From assembly GCA_005239175.1 (NCBI GenBank), contig SOPS01000001.1, positions 992,001-1,056,000 on the forward strand: a stretch of DNA of 64,000 nt, written 5' to 3'. Below are positions 26,859-36,128 of the stretch, in pieces. The notes below the pieces were generated by a model, which had not been told where the DNA came from, searched no databases, and saw nothing but the letters and a program-made list of their open reading frames with translations. The stretch's first letter is position 1; every line of letters begins with the position of its first letter. The stretch comes from a halophilic archaeon SHRA6 (lineage in GTDB: Archaea > Halobacteriota > Halobacteria > Halobacteriales > Haloferacaceae). Made by a program: the position numbers and the translations under genes.

Positions 26859-26936
26859 CCGTCGGATCGCTCCCCACCACAGCGATGCTGCGGCGGTTAG
26901 AAGTCCGACGCTCTATCCAGACTGAGCTACGTGCCC
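26832..26936 (-). tRNA. tRNA-Arg (anticodon UCU) with intron
   Basis: On the minus strand: acceptor GGGCACG/CGTGCCC with discriminator G, D arm TAGCTCAGTCTGGATAGAG, anticodon stem TCGGA/TCCGA, loop C-TTCTA-A with anticodon TCT, T arm GTGGG-TTCGAAT-CCCAT. A 30-nt insert lies between positions 37 and 38. Removing it gives a 75-nt mature tRNA including discriminator. The intron folds into a canonical bulge-helix-bulge, so this is functional and not an interrupted pseudogene. Confidence 0.92.
26868..26897 (-). other. tRNA-Arg intron (bulge-helix-bulge)
   Basis: 30 nt between positions 37 and 38. In RNA: intron A, then CCGCCGCAGC-AUC-GCUGUGGUGG (10-bp hairpin with a 3-nt loop), then GGAG which pairs with exon CUUC (32-35) to give the central 4-bp helix, and CG before A38. 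The two 3-nt bulges, UA-A and CG-A, are cut after their second base. This matches the motif of the archaeal tRNA splicing endonuclease without exceptions. Confidence 0.9.
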
Positions 26937-27046
26937 CTGTGCGATCGATCGCTGTCCGGCAGTAAAAACGACGCGATTCGCCCTCATACGACCCGAGCAG
27001 CGACCGGAACAGCACATCTAAGGCCGTCCTGCCGGTATCAATCGGT

Positions 27047-27631
27047 ATGCGCGTAGTTGGAACCGTCGGACTTCCCGGCAGCGGGAAAGGCGAGATTGCG
27101 GCGGTCGCGGCCGAGCACGACATCCCCGTGATCACGATGGGCGATGTGATCAGACAGGCCTGTCGCGATCGCGGCCTCGACCCCACAGAACACCACGGCG
27201 AGATGGCCCAAACCCTCCGGGAGGAAAACGGTCCCGCGGCGGTCGCCGAGCGATCGCTCCCGATGATTGAGGCGGCGATCGACGCTCACGAGGCCGAAAC
27301 CGTCCTCATCGATGGGCTGCGATCGCTCGTCGAGGTCGAAACCTTCGAGGCCGCCTTCGGCGATGCGTTCACGCTCGTCAGCGTCGAGGCGCCCTTCGAT
27401 CTGCGGGCCGAACGGCTCGCCGAACGAGGCCGCGACGCCTCCGATCGCGATCTCGAATCGCTCAGGGCCCGCGACGCCCGCGAGCTTGAACTCGGCGTCG
27501 GCGAAGTGATGGATCGGGCAGACGTAACAATCGAAAACACCGACACGCTCGAAGCGTTCCACGATCGCGCCGAGGCAGTGTTGCTGGGAGAACCAGCAAA
27601 AACAGCCGGACAGACGGGGGAAGAACAATGA
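27047..27631 (+). CDS. UPF0200 family P-loop kinase-like protein
   Basis: 194 residues. N-terminal Walker A VGTVGLPGSGKGEIA, ITMGDVIRQACRDRGL and FTLVSVEAPFDLRAERL are features of the adenylate-kinase-like dephospho-CoA kinase superfamily that archaeal databases list as UPF0200. Its true substrate is unproven. The stop overlaps the following UPF0201 gene by four bases; the two are a conserved archaeal pair. Confidence 0.8.
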   Translation: MRVVGTVGLPGSGKGEIAAVAAEHDIPVITMGDVIRQACRDRGLDPTEHHGEMAQTLREENGPAAVAERSLPMIEAAIDAHEAETVLIDGLRSLVEVETFEAAFGDAFTLVSVEAPFDLRAERLAERGRDASDRDLESLRARDARELELGVGEVMDRADVTIENTDTLEAFHDRAEAVLLGEPAKTAGQTGEEQ

Positions 27632-28062
27632 TTTACAGCATCGACGTCGAAATCGAGACCCCGCTGTACGACACCGAGGTGACCGATCGCGTCCGAGATG
27701 CGATCGGGACCGTCTTTCCGAAAGCCGACGTCGAAGTCAAACCCGGCCGGGTCGTCGCTGAAACTCACAGCCTCGATGCATTTTCGGACGTGCTCTTCGA
27801 ACAGGAGATCCTCGACACCGCCAGACGGCGGTTCCGGGCGAACATGACCGAGGACGGCTTTTCGTTCTCGTTGAAAAAACAGGCCGCTTTCGAGGGTGTT
27901 GTCAACTTCGCGGTCGGGAACCCAGACGAACTCGGAGACATCGACGTGACTGTGACCGTCCGAGAACCCGACGTGGAGTCGTTTATTGACTACATCGCCC
28001 CGCCGACCGAGGACGGAACGCCGATCGATCCCGACGCGAGAACCCGCGGCGATCGGCGGTAA
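27628..28062 (+). CDS. UPF0201 family RNA-binding-like protein
   Basis: 144 residues. Starts MIYSIDVEIETPLYDTEVTDRV; the rest (VKPGRVVAETHSLDAFSDVLFEQEILDTARRRF) is the archaeal UPF0201 domain, related in structure to ribosomal protein L5-like folds and regarded as a likely RNA binder. The C-terminal 25 residues are charged and probably disordered. Coupled to the UPF0200 gene by overlap. Confidence 0.8.
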   Translation: MIYSIDVEIETPLYDTEVTDRVRDAIGTVFPKADVEVKPGRVVAETHSLDAFSDVLFEQEILDTARRRFRANMTEDGFSFSLKKQAAFEGVVNFAVGNPDELGDIDVTVTVREPDVESFIDYIAPPTEDGTPIDPDARTRGDRR

Positions 28063-28065
28063 CAG

Positions 28066-28168
28066 CCGATCGCAGTGGACGAAGGATACGACAGCCGGTC
28101 GCGGTGGCCACGGAGACACGATGTCCAACTGCGGTGGACGCGATGACACGACGTCCGATCGCAGCGCT
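28066..28168. repeat. degenerate 29-30 bp tandem repeat
   Basis: Between two convergent genes. Units start at 28066, 28095, 28125 and (partial) 28155, each beginning cc(g/a)(a/g)(t/c)..gc(a/g)gtgg and ending gacacgac/gatgt or similar. Units 2 and 3 match well, units 1 and 4 less so. No coding potential or array-like uniform spacers, so not CRISPR. Possibly a terminator or replication-slippage tract. Confidence 0.5.
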
Positions 28169-29150
28169 ACATCGGGATCGCGAGCAACAACACGACCGAC
28201 AGCGAAATGAACACGAGTTTCAATGCGGTGTTGACGACGATCACCTTGGTGCCGAACTCTGCGCCCCAGATGCCGTACTGAAACGGAATCGATCGCTTGA
28301 ACGTCGACACCGCAAAGGAGACGATGCTGCCGAGCAGCAGCGTCGCGACCGCCTGCAACGGCGTAAACGGATCCCCGAGCATCGGAGCGAGCGTCGCCGC
28401 TCCCGCAGTCGTGTCGAACGTGTACACCGCGATAACCGCGACTGCTTCGATCGGCAGCCCGACGATCGCCGCGATTGGATCTGCAACACCAGTTATTGAC
28501 TGCACGTCGTACTGGGTGATGAGTACCGTCACGACCGTGTAGACGACGATAAGCCGGGGAACGAGCCGGCGCAGTGTCGGAGCCGTCCGCTCCCACGCGC
28601 TCGCGAGCCGATCGCGCGTGGATGCCTGCTCCTCGTCGAGTTCGTCGGGATCGAGTTGGACGTCGACATTAATATTGGCCGACGAAAGCAACACGGCGCC
28701 GGCGAGGATCCCGACGAGCGTGATCGCGAGCGCGATTGCTGCCCGCATCCCAACGTAGAAGCCGCCGACGCGCCACCCGAGGATCGGGATCAACACCGGG
28801 ATGTAGAAGGTGAACACGTGCTGGGCAAACCCGAAGAACGTGTTCATCGTCACCGCGACGAGCGTCGCACGGTCATCCATGTATCCCGATTCGCGCAGGT
28901 CGGCGAGCATCGCGTACCCAGCCGTCGTCGACGCAGTCGTGGTGAGGATCGCGGTTCCGACCTCATCAGGGAGGTTCGCGGGGTCGGTGAGATACCGCGA
29001 GAGTCCCGCGATCCGCTGAACGAGCCCAAACGCAACCGCGACGTTCGCCGCGTAGACGGCAACCGCGATAAGCACCGCAATCCGAAGCACCCGAGCCAAG
29101 ATATCCGGCAACAGCCCAACGATGTCGGCGAGGAGGACGATCGAGTGCAC
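28167..29150 (-). CDS. nucleoside-recognition (Gate) domain membrane protein
   Basis: 327 residues with eight or so hydrophobic segments. Two related halves contain YLTDPANLPDEVGTAILTTTAS and similar membrane loops typical of Gate/nucleoside-recognition proteins, a family of predicted transporters. The central loop (about residues 170-195, NVDVQLDPDELDEEQAS) is acidic and cytosolic. The substrate is unknown. The GTG at 29148-29150 gives a compact start; the TTG at 29174 is less likely. Divergent from surE with about 95 bases between. Confidence 0.75.
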   Translation of the reverse strand: MHSIVLLADIVGLLPDILARVLRIAVLIAVAVYAANVAVAFGLVQRIAGLSRYLTDPANLPDEVGTAILTTTASTTAGYAMLADLRESGYMDDRATLVAVTMNTFFGFAQHVFTFYIPVLIPILGWRVGGFYVGMRAAIALAITLVGILAGAVLLSSANINVDVQLDPDELDEEQASTRDRLASAWERTAPTLRRLVPRLIVVYTVVTVLITQYDVQSITGVADPIAAIVGLPIEAVAVIAVYTFDTTAGAATLAPMLGDPFTPLQAVATLLLGSIVSFAVSTFKRSIPFQYGIWGAEFGTKVIVVNTALKLVFISLSVVLLLAIPM

Positions 29151-29245
29151 AGCCGAACGTTTGCAGGCGGTCAAAAAAGGGACACCGATTTGTGCCGTGG
29201 ATTGCTCTCGATCGGCTTTTGTCCACGGCGATCCACAGACAAGTG

Positions 29246-30064
29246 ATGAGCGAGCTGCGCGTGTTGTTGACGAACGACGATGGGATCGAAAGCCCAGGAC
29301 TGCAAGCGCTCTACGATGAACTCAGCGAGATTGCAGCCGTGACTGCCGTCGCGCCAGCAGAGAATCAAAGCGGCGTGGGTCGATCGAGAAGTGGGATTGG
29401 CCACAGCGAGCCAGCGGTCGACGTGCGCGAACACGACCTCGGCTACGCGGTTTCGGGAACGCCTGCCGACTGTGCGGCCTTCGGGTTGCGATCGCTCCCC
29501 AATATCGGGTTCGACCTCGTCGTCTCGGGCTGTAACGTCGGCCCGAACGTCGGTTCGTACATCCTTGGCCACTCGGGGACTGTCGGCGCGGCGGTCGAGG
29601 CAGCGTTTCTCGGCGTGCCAGCAATTGCCGTCTCCGCGTACGATCCAGAGACATTCTTCCCCGAAGACGGCGAGTTTGTAGCGGCCGCAGAGACGACCCG
29701 TACGGTAGTCGAACAGGCGCTCGATCAAGGTGTGTATGAGACAGCAGATGTCCTCAACCTGAACGTCAGAGCAGACGCACGGACCCCGCTTCGTCCAACG
29801 CAGCCGCTTGCGGATTACGACACTACAGTCGAGACGAACGGCGACGCCCGGGCAGCGTTCGAAAACAGCTACTGGGCGGCGAACTCGGTGGGGCCTGACG
29901 GGATCCCCGATTTCGAGACGTACCGCGACGCGTATCCAGCGTGGAGCGATCGCGCTGCGATCGTCAACGGGGAAGGAAGTCTCACAGCGCTGTCAGTGCC
30001 ACAGACACCGCTGTCGACCGAGATTGTCGAACCGATCGTCGCGGCGCACAACGGTCAGGTCTGA
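29246..30064 (+). CDS. surE: 5'/3'-nucleotidase SurE
   Basis: 272 residues. The N-terminal VLLTNDDGIESPGLQALY is the SurE metal site (Asp-Asp of NDDG), followed by VTAVAPAENQSGVGRS, SGTPADCA and VVSGCNVGPNVG, all SurE hallmarks. Metal-dependent nucleoside monophosphate phosphatase, implicated in stationary-phase survival in bacteria. ATG at 29246 fits family starts; an upstream frame to 29192 is unsupported. Followed by a membrane protein gene 75 bases downstream. Confidence 0.93.
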   Translation: MSELRVLLTNDDGIESPGLQALYDELSEIAAVTAVAPAENQSGVGRSRSGIGHSEPAVDVREHDLGYAVSGTPADCAAFGLRSLPNIGFDLVVSGCNVGPNVGSYILGHSGTVGAAVEAAFLGVPAIAVSAYDPETFFPEDGEFVAAAETTRTVVEQALDQGVYETADVLNLNVRADARTPLRPTQPLADYDTTVETNGDARAAFENSYWAANSVGPDGIPDFETYRDAYPAWSDRAAIVNGEGSLTALSVPQTPLSTEIVEPIVAAHNGQV

Positions 30065-30139
30065 ACTGGGATCCACCCGATCACGGAAATAGATGCTGGG
30101 ACCAAATCGTTTTAGTATCTGTTAATATTTCTGACTGAC

Positions 30140-30901
30140 ATGTCGACGACTACCGTTCGTGGAACTGTCGCTGGGCTGGGTAACCGGGCGAACCCGGCGT
30201 TTGCCGGGGCCGTCGTCGCGATCCCGATCGCCGCGCTGGGGTACGCACTCACCGTCGCCACCGTCCAGGGGCACACCTATGTCCACGTTATGACCGGAGT
30301 ACTGTGGACAGGGATCGACCTGTTCATGGGCATCGTACTCGGGCCAGTTATCGGGGGATTAGACGACGAGCAGAGCGCCGCGCTTTTCACGCGTCTCACG
30401 CCGAAGACGGCCTTTTTGTTGCCATCACTGGCGTTCGTGACGATCGCCAGTGGGATCGCACTGGCGCTGCGAATCGGCGTCTTTCCCAACGCTGGCCCGT
30501 GGCTCGCGCTTTTCACCGCGGCCAACGTCATACCGATTCTTGTGGTGTTCGGCTGGCGATTGAATACGTTCGGTGATCGACGCTGGCAGGTGCTTTTCGC
30601 TCTCGGAACCGTCGGCTCAATCGTGTGGGTTGGGACCACGATCGGCGCACTCGAGATGACCGAACCGACCATCGTGGTTGCGCTTGCGATCGTGACCATT
30701 CTGTCGGTACAGGGGTTCGGGTTTCTCCTTCCGGGTGAGCTTCGGATGTACCGCGAGATGCGATCGCCGGCGCCGGACGCGTCGATTATCGCATCGATCG
30801 GCAAACAAAACGCAATGCTCGGCGGCGTGCAGGGACTCTTTCAGCTGCTTTTGATCCTCGATATGGTGTATCTCCGCTACGGCGGGTTCCCGTTCCTGTG
30901 A
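30140..30901 (+). CDS. integral membrane protein of unknown function
   Basis: 253 residues with about seven membrane helices. The segment HTYVHVMTGVLWTGIDLFMGI, with histidine plus GVLWxG, recalls CopD/PuuD-like membrane proteins in which such histidines bind haem or copper, but that is a weak resemblance. No other recognised domain. It follows surE on the same strand and converges on the SRP54 gene. Confidence 0.6.
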   Translation: MSTTTVRGTVAGLGNRANPAFAGAVVAIPIAALGYALTVATVQGHTYVHVMTGVLWTGIDLFMGIVLGPVIGGLDDEQSAALFTRLTPKTAFLLPSLAFVTIASGIALALRIGVFPNAGPWLALFTAANVIPILVVFGWRLNTFGDRRWQVLFALGTVGSIVWVGTTIGALEMTEPTIVVALAIVTILSVQGFGFLLPGELRMYREMRSPAPDASIIASIGKQNAMLGGVQGLFQLLLILDMVYLRYGGFPFL

Positions 30902-30952
30902 AGAGACTCCACTCGCGATCGAGTACGTACAAAAGCCAGTAGGGAGACGGAA

Positions 30953-32344
30953 TCAGTCGCCGAACGGCCCCATACCGCCGAGGCCGCCGCCGCCACCGCC
31001 GCCTTTCTGGAGCTTTTTCATCATGCGCTGCATGTCGCCGTCGCCCATCCCGCTGAACTGCGAGAGCGTGCGATCCATCATTTTGTGTTGGCTCAACAGT
31101 TCTCTGACGGTCTCCTCGTCGGTCCCCGACCCGCGGGCGATGCGTTCGATCTGGGCGGCCCCGATCGACTGCGGCTCTTCGAGTTCATCATCTGTCATTG
31201 AGTCCATGATGACCTCGAAGCGACGCATGCGATCTTGGGTAACGTCCATCGCGTTGTCGGGCAGTTGATCCATGATGCCGCCGCCGAGTCCGGGGATCAT
31301 GTCCATCACCTGATCGAGCGGCCCCATCTTGTTCATTGCCTCCATCTGTTTTTGCATGTCCTTGAGGGTGAACGAGCCCTCCATGATGGATTCGGGATCC
31401 CAGTCTTCGTCTTCGGCCTGGGTTTCGGCCATCGCGCGTTCGACGCGCTCGGAGAGCTGTTTGAGGTCACCCATCCCGAGCAGCCGCGAGATGAAGCCGT
31501 TCGGCTCAAAGCGTTCGATATCCTGAACCGTTTCGCCGGTTCCGAGGAAGGCGATCGACGAGTCAGTCTCGTTGACGGCCGTCAGCGCGCCCCCACCTTT
31601 GGCGGTCCCATCAAGTTTGGTGATGACGACGCCGCCGATACCGATCGATTCGTCGAATTCGCGCGCCTGCTGTTTCGCCCCCTGCCCGATCGCCGCGTCG
31701 AGCACGAGCAGGCTGATGTCAGGTGACACCGCGTCCTCGATCTGTTCGATTTCGTCGATCAGATCGTCCTCTAAGGCGTGCCGCCCCGCTGTGTCAACGA
31801 TGTGAACATCAGCATCGGCGGTCGCTTCGAGGCCGTCGCGGGCGATCTGGACCGGATCGCTGCCGTCTGGATCGCCGTAGAAGTCGACCTCCGCGCGCTC
31901 GCACATCTGTTTGGCCTGATCGTACGCGCCGGGGCGGAACGTATCCGTCTGAATGACTGCCGGGCGGAGCCCTTTCTTCGAGAACCACCACGCCATCTTT
32001 GCCGCGGTCGTCGTCTTCCCAGAGCCTTGCAACCCCGCGAGCATGATCGTCTGCGGCTCTAACGGCAGCTCCGTGGAGTCGCCGACAAGGTCGACCATCT
32101 CCTCGTAGACGACCTTCAGCACCTGATCGCGCGCAGTCGTCCCGGCGGCGGGCTCTTCCTCTAAGGCCCGCTGTTTGATGTTCTCCGAGAGGTTCATCAC
32201 CAATCCGACATCGACGTCGGCTTGCAGCAGCGATCGCTGGATCTGCTTTACCACCTCGTCGATATCTTCCTCGTCGATGCGGGATTTCCCGCGGAGGTCA
32301 TCGAGCGTTCCCCGCAGGGAACTGCCCAGATCGTCGAGTACCAT
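30953..32344 (-). CDS. signal recognition particle protein SRP54
   Basis: 463 residues. N domain (residues 1-85), then the GTPase G domain with G1 [16 protein letters not shown]3 [10 protein letters not shown] and G4 [14 protein letters not shown], then a methionine-rich M domain ([41 protein letters not shown]) ending in a glycine run. Binds SRP RNA and signal peptides and delivers ribosomes to the membrane together with FtsY, which is encoded about 1 kb further on. Single gene, promoter on its 5' side at 32345-32419. Confidence 0.96.
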   Translation of the reverse strand: MVLDDLGSSLRGTLDDLRGKSRIDEEDIDEVVKQIQRSLLQADVDVGLVMNLSENIKQRALEEEPAAGTTARDQVLKVVYEEMVDLVGDSTELPLEPQTIMLAGLQGSGKTTTAAKMAWWFSKKGLRPAVIQTDTFRPGAYDQAKQMCERAEVDFYGDPDGSDPVQIARDGLEATADADVHIVDTAGRHALEDDLIDEIEQIEDAVSPDISLLVLDAAIGQGAKQQAREFDESIGIGGVVITKLDGTAKGGGALTAVNETDSSIAFLGTGETVQDIERFEPNGFISRLLGMGDLKQLSERVERAMAETQAEDEDWDPESIMEGSFTLKDMQKQMEAMNKMGPLDQVMDMIPGLGGGIMDQLPDNAMDVTQDRMRRFEVIMDSMTDDELEEPQSIGAAQIERIARGSGTDEETVRELLSQHKMMDRTLSQFSGMGDGDMQRMMKKLQKGGGGGGGLGGMGPFGD

Positions 32345-32419
32345 TTGATTACTCTAGGCGCACCCACGGCTAAATGCTTGTTCGTCCGGACGACTCGGGT
32401 GTCTACAAAAGAGGGCACC

Positions 32420-33163
32420 TCAGTCGCGCTCGACAAATCGATCGAGCACAACAGCCCAATCGTACGAAAGATACCGCAGCCGTGGCTGCGCCCCTGGCGG
32501 AACCTGCTCGTATCGCTCAAGCATCGATCGCAGGCCAGATCGACCGCCGAAATCCCCGCGGTACCACAGACAGAGCCGGGGTAGCCGTGCGACGTTCGAC
32601 TCCGCATCGTACTGAACCGTCGAATCGAGGTACGATCGCGCAGCCGCGTCTAGCTGGTCGTCAAGATCACCAGGCGTGTAGGCAGCGATCGGCGGACAGC
32701 TGGCCGCCCCACAGTTGAGTGCGAACTGGATTCGGTAGTCCACGTCGTCGAGTGCCCACTGAGACACCGCGTTCGAGTAGAAGGGCCACGGGACGTAGCC
32801 GAGCCCGTATGGCCACTGTTCGCCGCGAATGATTCCGTGTTCGATCGCGTCGAGGCTCAGCCGCTCGCCCGCGATCTCGACGAGATCGGCAGTAAAGAAC
32901 GATCGTTTGTCCGCCAGCCGATCGGGGTCTTCCCGGAGTTCAAGCTGGGCGATCGCGTTGTACACGTTGAGCCAAAACGCAGTCGCCGCGTCGGGATCGT
33001 CGACAAGCCCGTCGATCGCCGCGCGGTCGTACGTTGCGAGCTCCTCACGAAGCCACCCAGTCGGCTCGCCCGTTCGAACCGCACGAAGCAGTCGTTCGGA
33101 TCGTTCCGCAACCGCCCGCGGATTTGACGGATCGAGGGTGTCAGGCGTCGAGAGGGACGTCAC
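32420..33163 (-). CDS. DUF547 domain protein
   Basis: 247 residues. Contains AFWLNVYNAIAQLELRE, RIQFALNCGAASCPPIAAY and YDWAVVLDRF, the pattern of DUF547, a family of unknown function that looks papain-like because of a Cys in GAASCPP and nearby His/Asp. Catalysis has not been shown. No signal peptide. Located between the SRP54 and FtsY genes, all on the minus strand. Confidence 0.75.
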   Translation of the reverse strand: MTSLSTPDTLDPSNPRAVAERSERLLRAVRTGEPTGWLREELATYDRAAIDGLVDDPDAATAFWLNVYNAIAQLELREDPDRLADKRSFFTADLVEIAGERLSLDAIEHGIIRGEQWPYGLGYVPWPFYSNAVSQWALDDVDYRIQFALNCGAASCPPIAAYTPGDLDDQLDAAARSYLDSTVQYDAESNVARLPRLCLWYRGDFGGRSGLRSMLERYEQVPPGAQPRLRYLSYDWAVVLDRFVERD

Positions 33164-33275
33164 ACCAAGGATACGATTGCAAGGAATAAAAAGCGTCGCA
33201 GGCTGTGCAGCGGCGGTGAACGGCCGTCGATCGGCGGCGCAAAGTCACAGCCGAAAAGATCGAAGCGGGGTGCTG

Positions 33276-34433
33276 TCACTCAGTCTCGCCGAGGAGCCGA
33301 TCGACCAACAGCTCAGGATCGAACCGTTCGAGGTCGTCGTACCCCTGCCCGACACCGAGGAACAAAATGGGCTTGCCGGTGACGTACGCGATCGAGATCG
33401 CCGCACCCCCTGAGGAGTCGGCGTCGGCTTTCGTGAGAATGGCCCCGTCGATTTCGGCGGCCTCGTTGAACTTTTTCGCCCGCTGGACCGCATCCTGGCC
33501 GGCGACGGCCTCGTCGACGAACAGTGTCATATCCGGGTCGACCACGCGGCCGATCTTTTCGAGTTGGGCCATCAGATCGTCGCTCGTGTGGAGCCGGCCG
33601 GCCGTATCGCCCAACACGACGTCGATGTCGTTCGATTCGGCGTACTTGACGCCGTCGTACAGCACCGCGGCTGGATCGCCGCCCTGTTCGTGGCTGATGA
33701 GCTTGCGATCGAGGTTTTCGGCGTGTTTTTGGATCTGCTCGTTCGCGCCTGCCCGGTAGGTGTCACCGTTTGCGAGCACGACCGAGTAGCCGCGATCGGC
33801 CAGATACTCCGACAGTTTGGCGATGCTTGTCGTCTTGCCGACCCCGTTGACACCGGTAAAGATGATCGTCACGGGTTTGTCCGCCGCCGCGATCCGCTCG
33901 TCGAAGTCGAACTGACCAACCTGAATGACGTCTAACAGCGCGTCGTGGAGCGCACGCTCGACCAGTTCGCCGGTCGTGTCGACCTGCTTTCTGGTCTCGC
34001 CGATCATCTTCTCGCGGATCGTCTCGAGGATCTCTTCTGCGACACTCATCTCGACATCGCTTTCGAGCAGCGCCATCTCCAGCTCCCACAGCGGGTCTTC
34101 GAGGTCTTCTTCCTCGATGATGATCTTTCCAGTTGCGAATGCTGCGGCGCGTTTGAAGGCGCTTGGTCCGTCGTCCTCGTCAGTCTCCACAGTGTCCTCG
34201 GCGCTCGCAGACGCCGCTACAGACTCGTCGGTATCTTCGGTCGTCGTGGCAGCCGCAGCCCCACTCGACGGATCTACAGCCGTCTCTGCACTATCGGGTT
34301 CGTCGCGTGCTGGGTCTTGCGCTGATTCCGCCGCTGCGTTCTCCTGATCGGCTGCCTCTTCGGCCTTCTTGTCAGCGGTCTCTTCGACGCTGCTGCGAAA
34401 CGAACTCAGCTTGTCTTTCAGTCCGTCGAACAC
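33276..34433 (-). CDS. ftsY: signal recognition particle receptor FtsY
   Basis: 385 residues. Starts at a GTG (34431-34433), eight bases after the prefoldin alpha stop. Acidic, low-complexity N-terminal region of about 90 residues, then NG domain: FTGVNGVGKTTSIAKL (G1), VVLGDTAGRLHTSDDLM (G3), GAILTKADADSSGGAA (G4), ending FLGVGQGYDDLERFD. Docks SRP54-ribosome complexes at the membrane. A longer frame reading up to 34658 overlaps prefoldin and is rejected. Confidence 0.94.
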   Translation of the reverse strand: MFDGLKDKLSSFRSSVEETADKKAEEAADQENAAAESAQDPARDEPDSAETAVDPSSGAAAATTTEDTDESVAASASAEDTVETDEDDGPSAFKRAAAFATGKIIIEEEDLEDPLWELEMALLESDVEMSVAEEILETIREKMIGETRKQVDTTGELVERALHDALLDVIQVGQFDFDERIAAADKPVTIIFTGVNGVGKTTSIAKLSEYLADRGYSVVLANGDTYRAGANEQIQKHAENLDRKLISHEQGGDPAAVLYDGVKYAESNDIDVVLGDTAGRLHTSDDLMAQLEKIGRVVDPDMTLFVDEAVAGQDAVQRAKKFNEAAEIDGAILTKADADSSGGAAISIAYVTGKPILFLGVGQGYDDLERFDPELLVDRLLGETE

Positions 34434-34440
34434 GGTTTCC

Positions 34441-34902
34441 CTACTCGTCTTCGCCCTGCATCTGCTGCATCTGCTGCATCTGTTGTTGTTGCAGCTGCTG
34501 TTGCATCTGCTGGGCCTGTTGTTCGAGCTGTTCGCTCTCGGATTCGAGCTCGTCGATCTCGCTTTCGACGTCGGCGATACGATCGTCCAGTGACTCGCGT
34601 TTGCGTTCGAGGGTTGCAGTCGCACCGGATTGGTCCTGTTCGGCCGCGTAGCCGCCACCGAGGCTCACGACAATCTCGTCGATGTCTTGGACCGCTGCAC
34701 GGACGTACGCGCCGCCGCCCAGCGGCACCTGCACCGTCGAGCCGCTCTCGAGGGTGTTGATCGCCTCGGTCGCCTCGTCGATCTCGGTTTGTTCGGTCCG
34801 CAGCGAATCAATCTCGTCTTCGAGCTCTTCGATCTCCGCGTCGATTGCCTGCAACTCTTGGGAGAGCTGTTGGAGCTGCTGTTGACCGCCGCCACCCATC
34901 AT
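34441..34902 (-). CDS. pfdA: prefoldin subunit alpha
   Basis: 153 residues. Two coiled coils (about residues 5-45 and 95-140) flank a beta hairpin region (STVQVPLGGGAYVRAAVQD, VVSLGGGYAAEQD). The C-terminus is a Gln/Met-rich run (QQMQQQLQQQQMQQMQQMQ). Prefoldin is a hexameric co-chaperone that hands unfolded proteins to the thermosome. The start overlaps the L20a gene's stop by four bases; part of the conserved cluster L39e-L31e-eIF6-L20a-pfdA-ftsY. Confidence 0.92.
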   Translation of the reverse strand: MMGGGGQQQLQQLSQELQAIDAEIEELEDEIDSLRTEQTEIDEATEAINTLESGSTVQVPLGGGAYVRAAVQDIDEIVVSLGGGYAAEQDQSGATATLERKRESLDDRIADVESEIDELESESEQLEQQAQQMQQQLQQQQMQQMQQMQGEDE

Positions 34903-35075
34903 GCAGCCGTCACGTCCGTTATTTCGATCTGGGTTCGTTTGAGGCCGTGCTCGCTGCCGAGCTGGGAGAGAATATGCTCTTCGGCGACCGACGCGTTCTC
35001 GGCGTCGATCTCTTTGGTGAACTCCTGGTGGCCGCCGCGTGCGGCGAACTGTCCACTAACGGTAAATTGGCTCAT
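34899..35075 (-). CDS. 50S ribosomal protein L20a (L18Ae/LX)
   Basis: 58 residues: MSQFTVSGQFAARGG then HQEFTKEIDAENASVAEEH and ILSQLGSEHGLKRTQI ending EITDVTAA. This is the archaeal L18Ae (LX) protein of the large subunit, well below the usual size cut-off. Start from the ATG at 35073-35075; the stop overlaps the prefoldin start, giving coupled translation. The position between eIF6 and prefoldin alpha is conserved across archaea and supports the call. Confidence 0.9.
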   Translation of the reverse strand: MSQFTVSGQFAARGGHQEFTKEIDAENASVAEEHILSQLGSEHGLKRTQIEITDVTAA

Positions 35076-35181
35076 ACAGGGAAAATCCGGGAGCGAGCGG
35101 GAAGAATCTTCCTACTCCGTATCCTGAATGAAAACGGTTACCACGCGGGGAACTGCGCCACGACGCTATGCACGCGAGCGG

Positions 35182-35847
35182 CTAGTCGAGATACCCGAGG
35201 GTATCCTCAATCCGACCGAGTTCGGGCCCAGTCGTATCGGTGCCGACAATATAGCCCGTATCGTTGGCAATGAGTCCCGAGCCGATCAGCGGGCCGCCGT
35301 AGTTGATCGTCCCAAGATCGGCGTACACGTCGAGGTGGGCTTCGAGCGCTTCGAGCTCTGGCTCACGCGCTTTCGGGTGACAGAGCACGCCCTCGTTTGT
35401 CGCGACAGCCGCAGTCCCGACAGTTTTGACATCGCCGATGTCACCACGCTGGACGGGAACATCGAGCGCCTCACGAATCGTCGTCACCGCCTCCCGAGAG
35501 AGATCGGGATGAACGTACGCGCCGTAGTCGTTCGCGAGGATCACGTTGCCGGCCGCGTTGATCTTGCCCGGGAGTTCCGTCAGCGGCACGTCGATCGCGG
35601 CCTCGATGCGATCGCGCTCAGTATCCGTGAGCCGGCTCGAGACGAGGAGGCCGCTCTCGTTGCCGACCGCGAGCGCGCCAACCGTCCCGGAGCCCCCGAT
35701 CGTCGTTGCGACGACCGGTACCGACAGCTCATCGGCCATCGAATCGAGCAGCTCATCATCGAGGTCACGCCGAGCGAGGAGAACGTCGTTCGTCGTCCGG
35801 CAGAACACGCCAACGTACGACGAGCCGGCGACGGATGTGCGGAGCAC
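35182..35847 (-). CDS. eif6: translation initiation factor aIF6
   Basis: 221 residues. Five repeats of the pentein fold are visible, with [22 protein letters not shown] and [37 protein letters not shown], and [19 protein letters not shown]. Binds the large subunit and prevents premature joining with the small subunit; in archaea its release follows maturation, with NMD3 as a partner in the eukaryotic system. Follows L31e with a five-base gap. Confidence 0.95.
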   Translation of the reverse strand: MLRTSVAGSSYVGVFCRTTNDVLLARRDLDDELLDSMADELSVPVVATTIGGSGTVGALAVGNESGLLVSSRLTDTERDRIEAAIDVPLTELPGKINAAGNVILANDYGAYVHPDLSREAVTTIREALDVPVQRGDIGDVKTVGTAAVATNEGVLCHPKAREPELEALEAHLDVYADLGTINYGGPLIGSGLIANDTGYIVGTDTTGPELGRIEDTLGYLD

Positions 35848-35852
35848 GGTGC

Positions 35853-36128
35853 TTAGGCCGATTCGGCTTCGACGATCGCGTCGCCGTCCTCGACGAACCG
35901 CGCGGCGCGAACCCGAAGCTTACTCGGGGGGTTTTGTCTGCCGTTCGCCCAGACGGCCTCGTTGATCGAGGGGTCGAGGCGAACATCGTCCGCATCGACC
36001 GAGAAGTGCTTCGCGAGATGATCGCGGATGATCCGCATCGCGTAGTCGGCGCGCTTTTGGACGGGCTTTTGCTTCGCGTCACGAAGCGGGACCGTTACGA
36101 CGCGCTCTTCGAAGTCGCTGGTGCTCAT
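35853..36128 (-). CDS. 50S ribosomal protein L31e
   Basis: 91 residues. [34 protein letters not shown] and [22 protein letters not shown] are standard for L31e of archaeal and eukaryotic large subunits. Its ATG overlaps the L39e stop by one base, so the two are made together. Part of the L39e-L31e-eIF6 cluster. Confidence 0.95.
   Translation of the reverse strand: MSTSDFEERVVTVPLRDAKQKPVQKRADYAMRIIRDHLAKHFSVDADDVRLDPSINEAVWANGRQNPPSKLRVRAARFVEDGDAIVEAESA

Noticed and set aside
28066-28168. Possible CRISPR array
   Set aside because: Units are contiguous without unique spacers and diverge from each other; there are no cas genes in the window.
33276-34658. Longer FtsY start at 34658
   Set aside because: The additional codons lie within the prefoldin alpha gene in another frame; GTG at 34433 fits the operon spacing.
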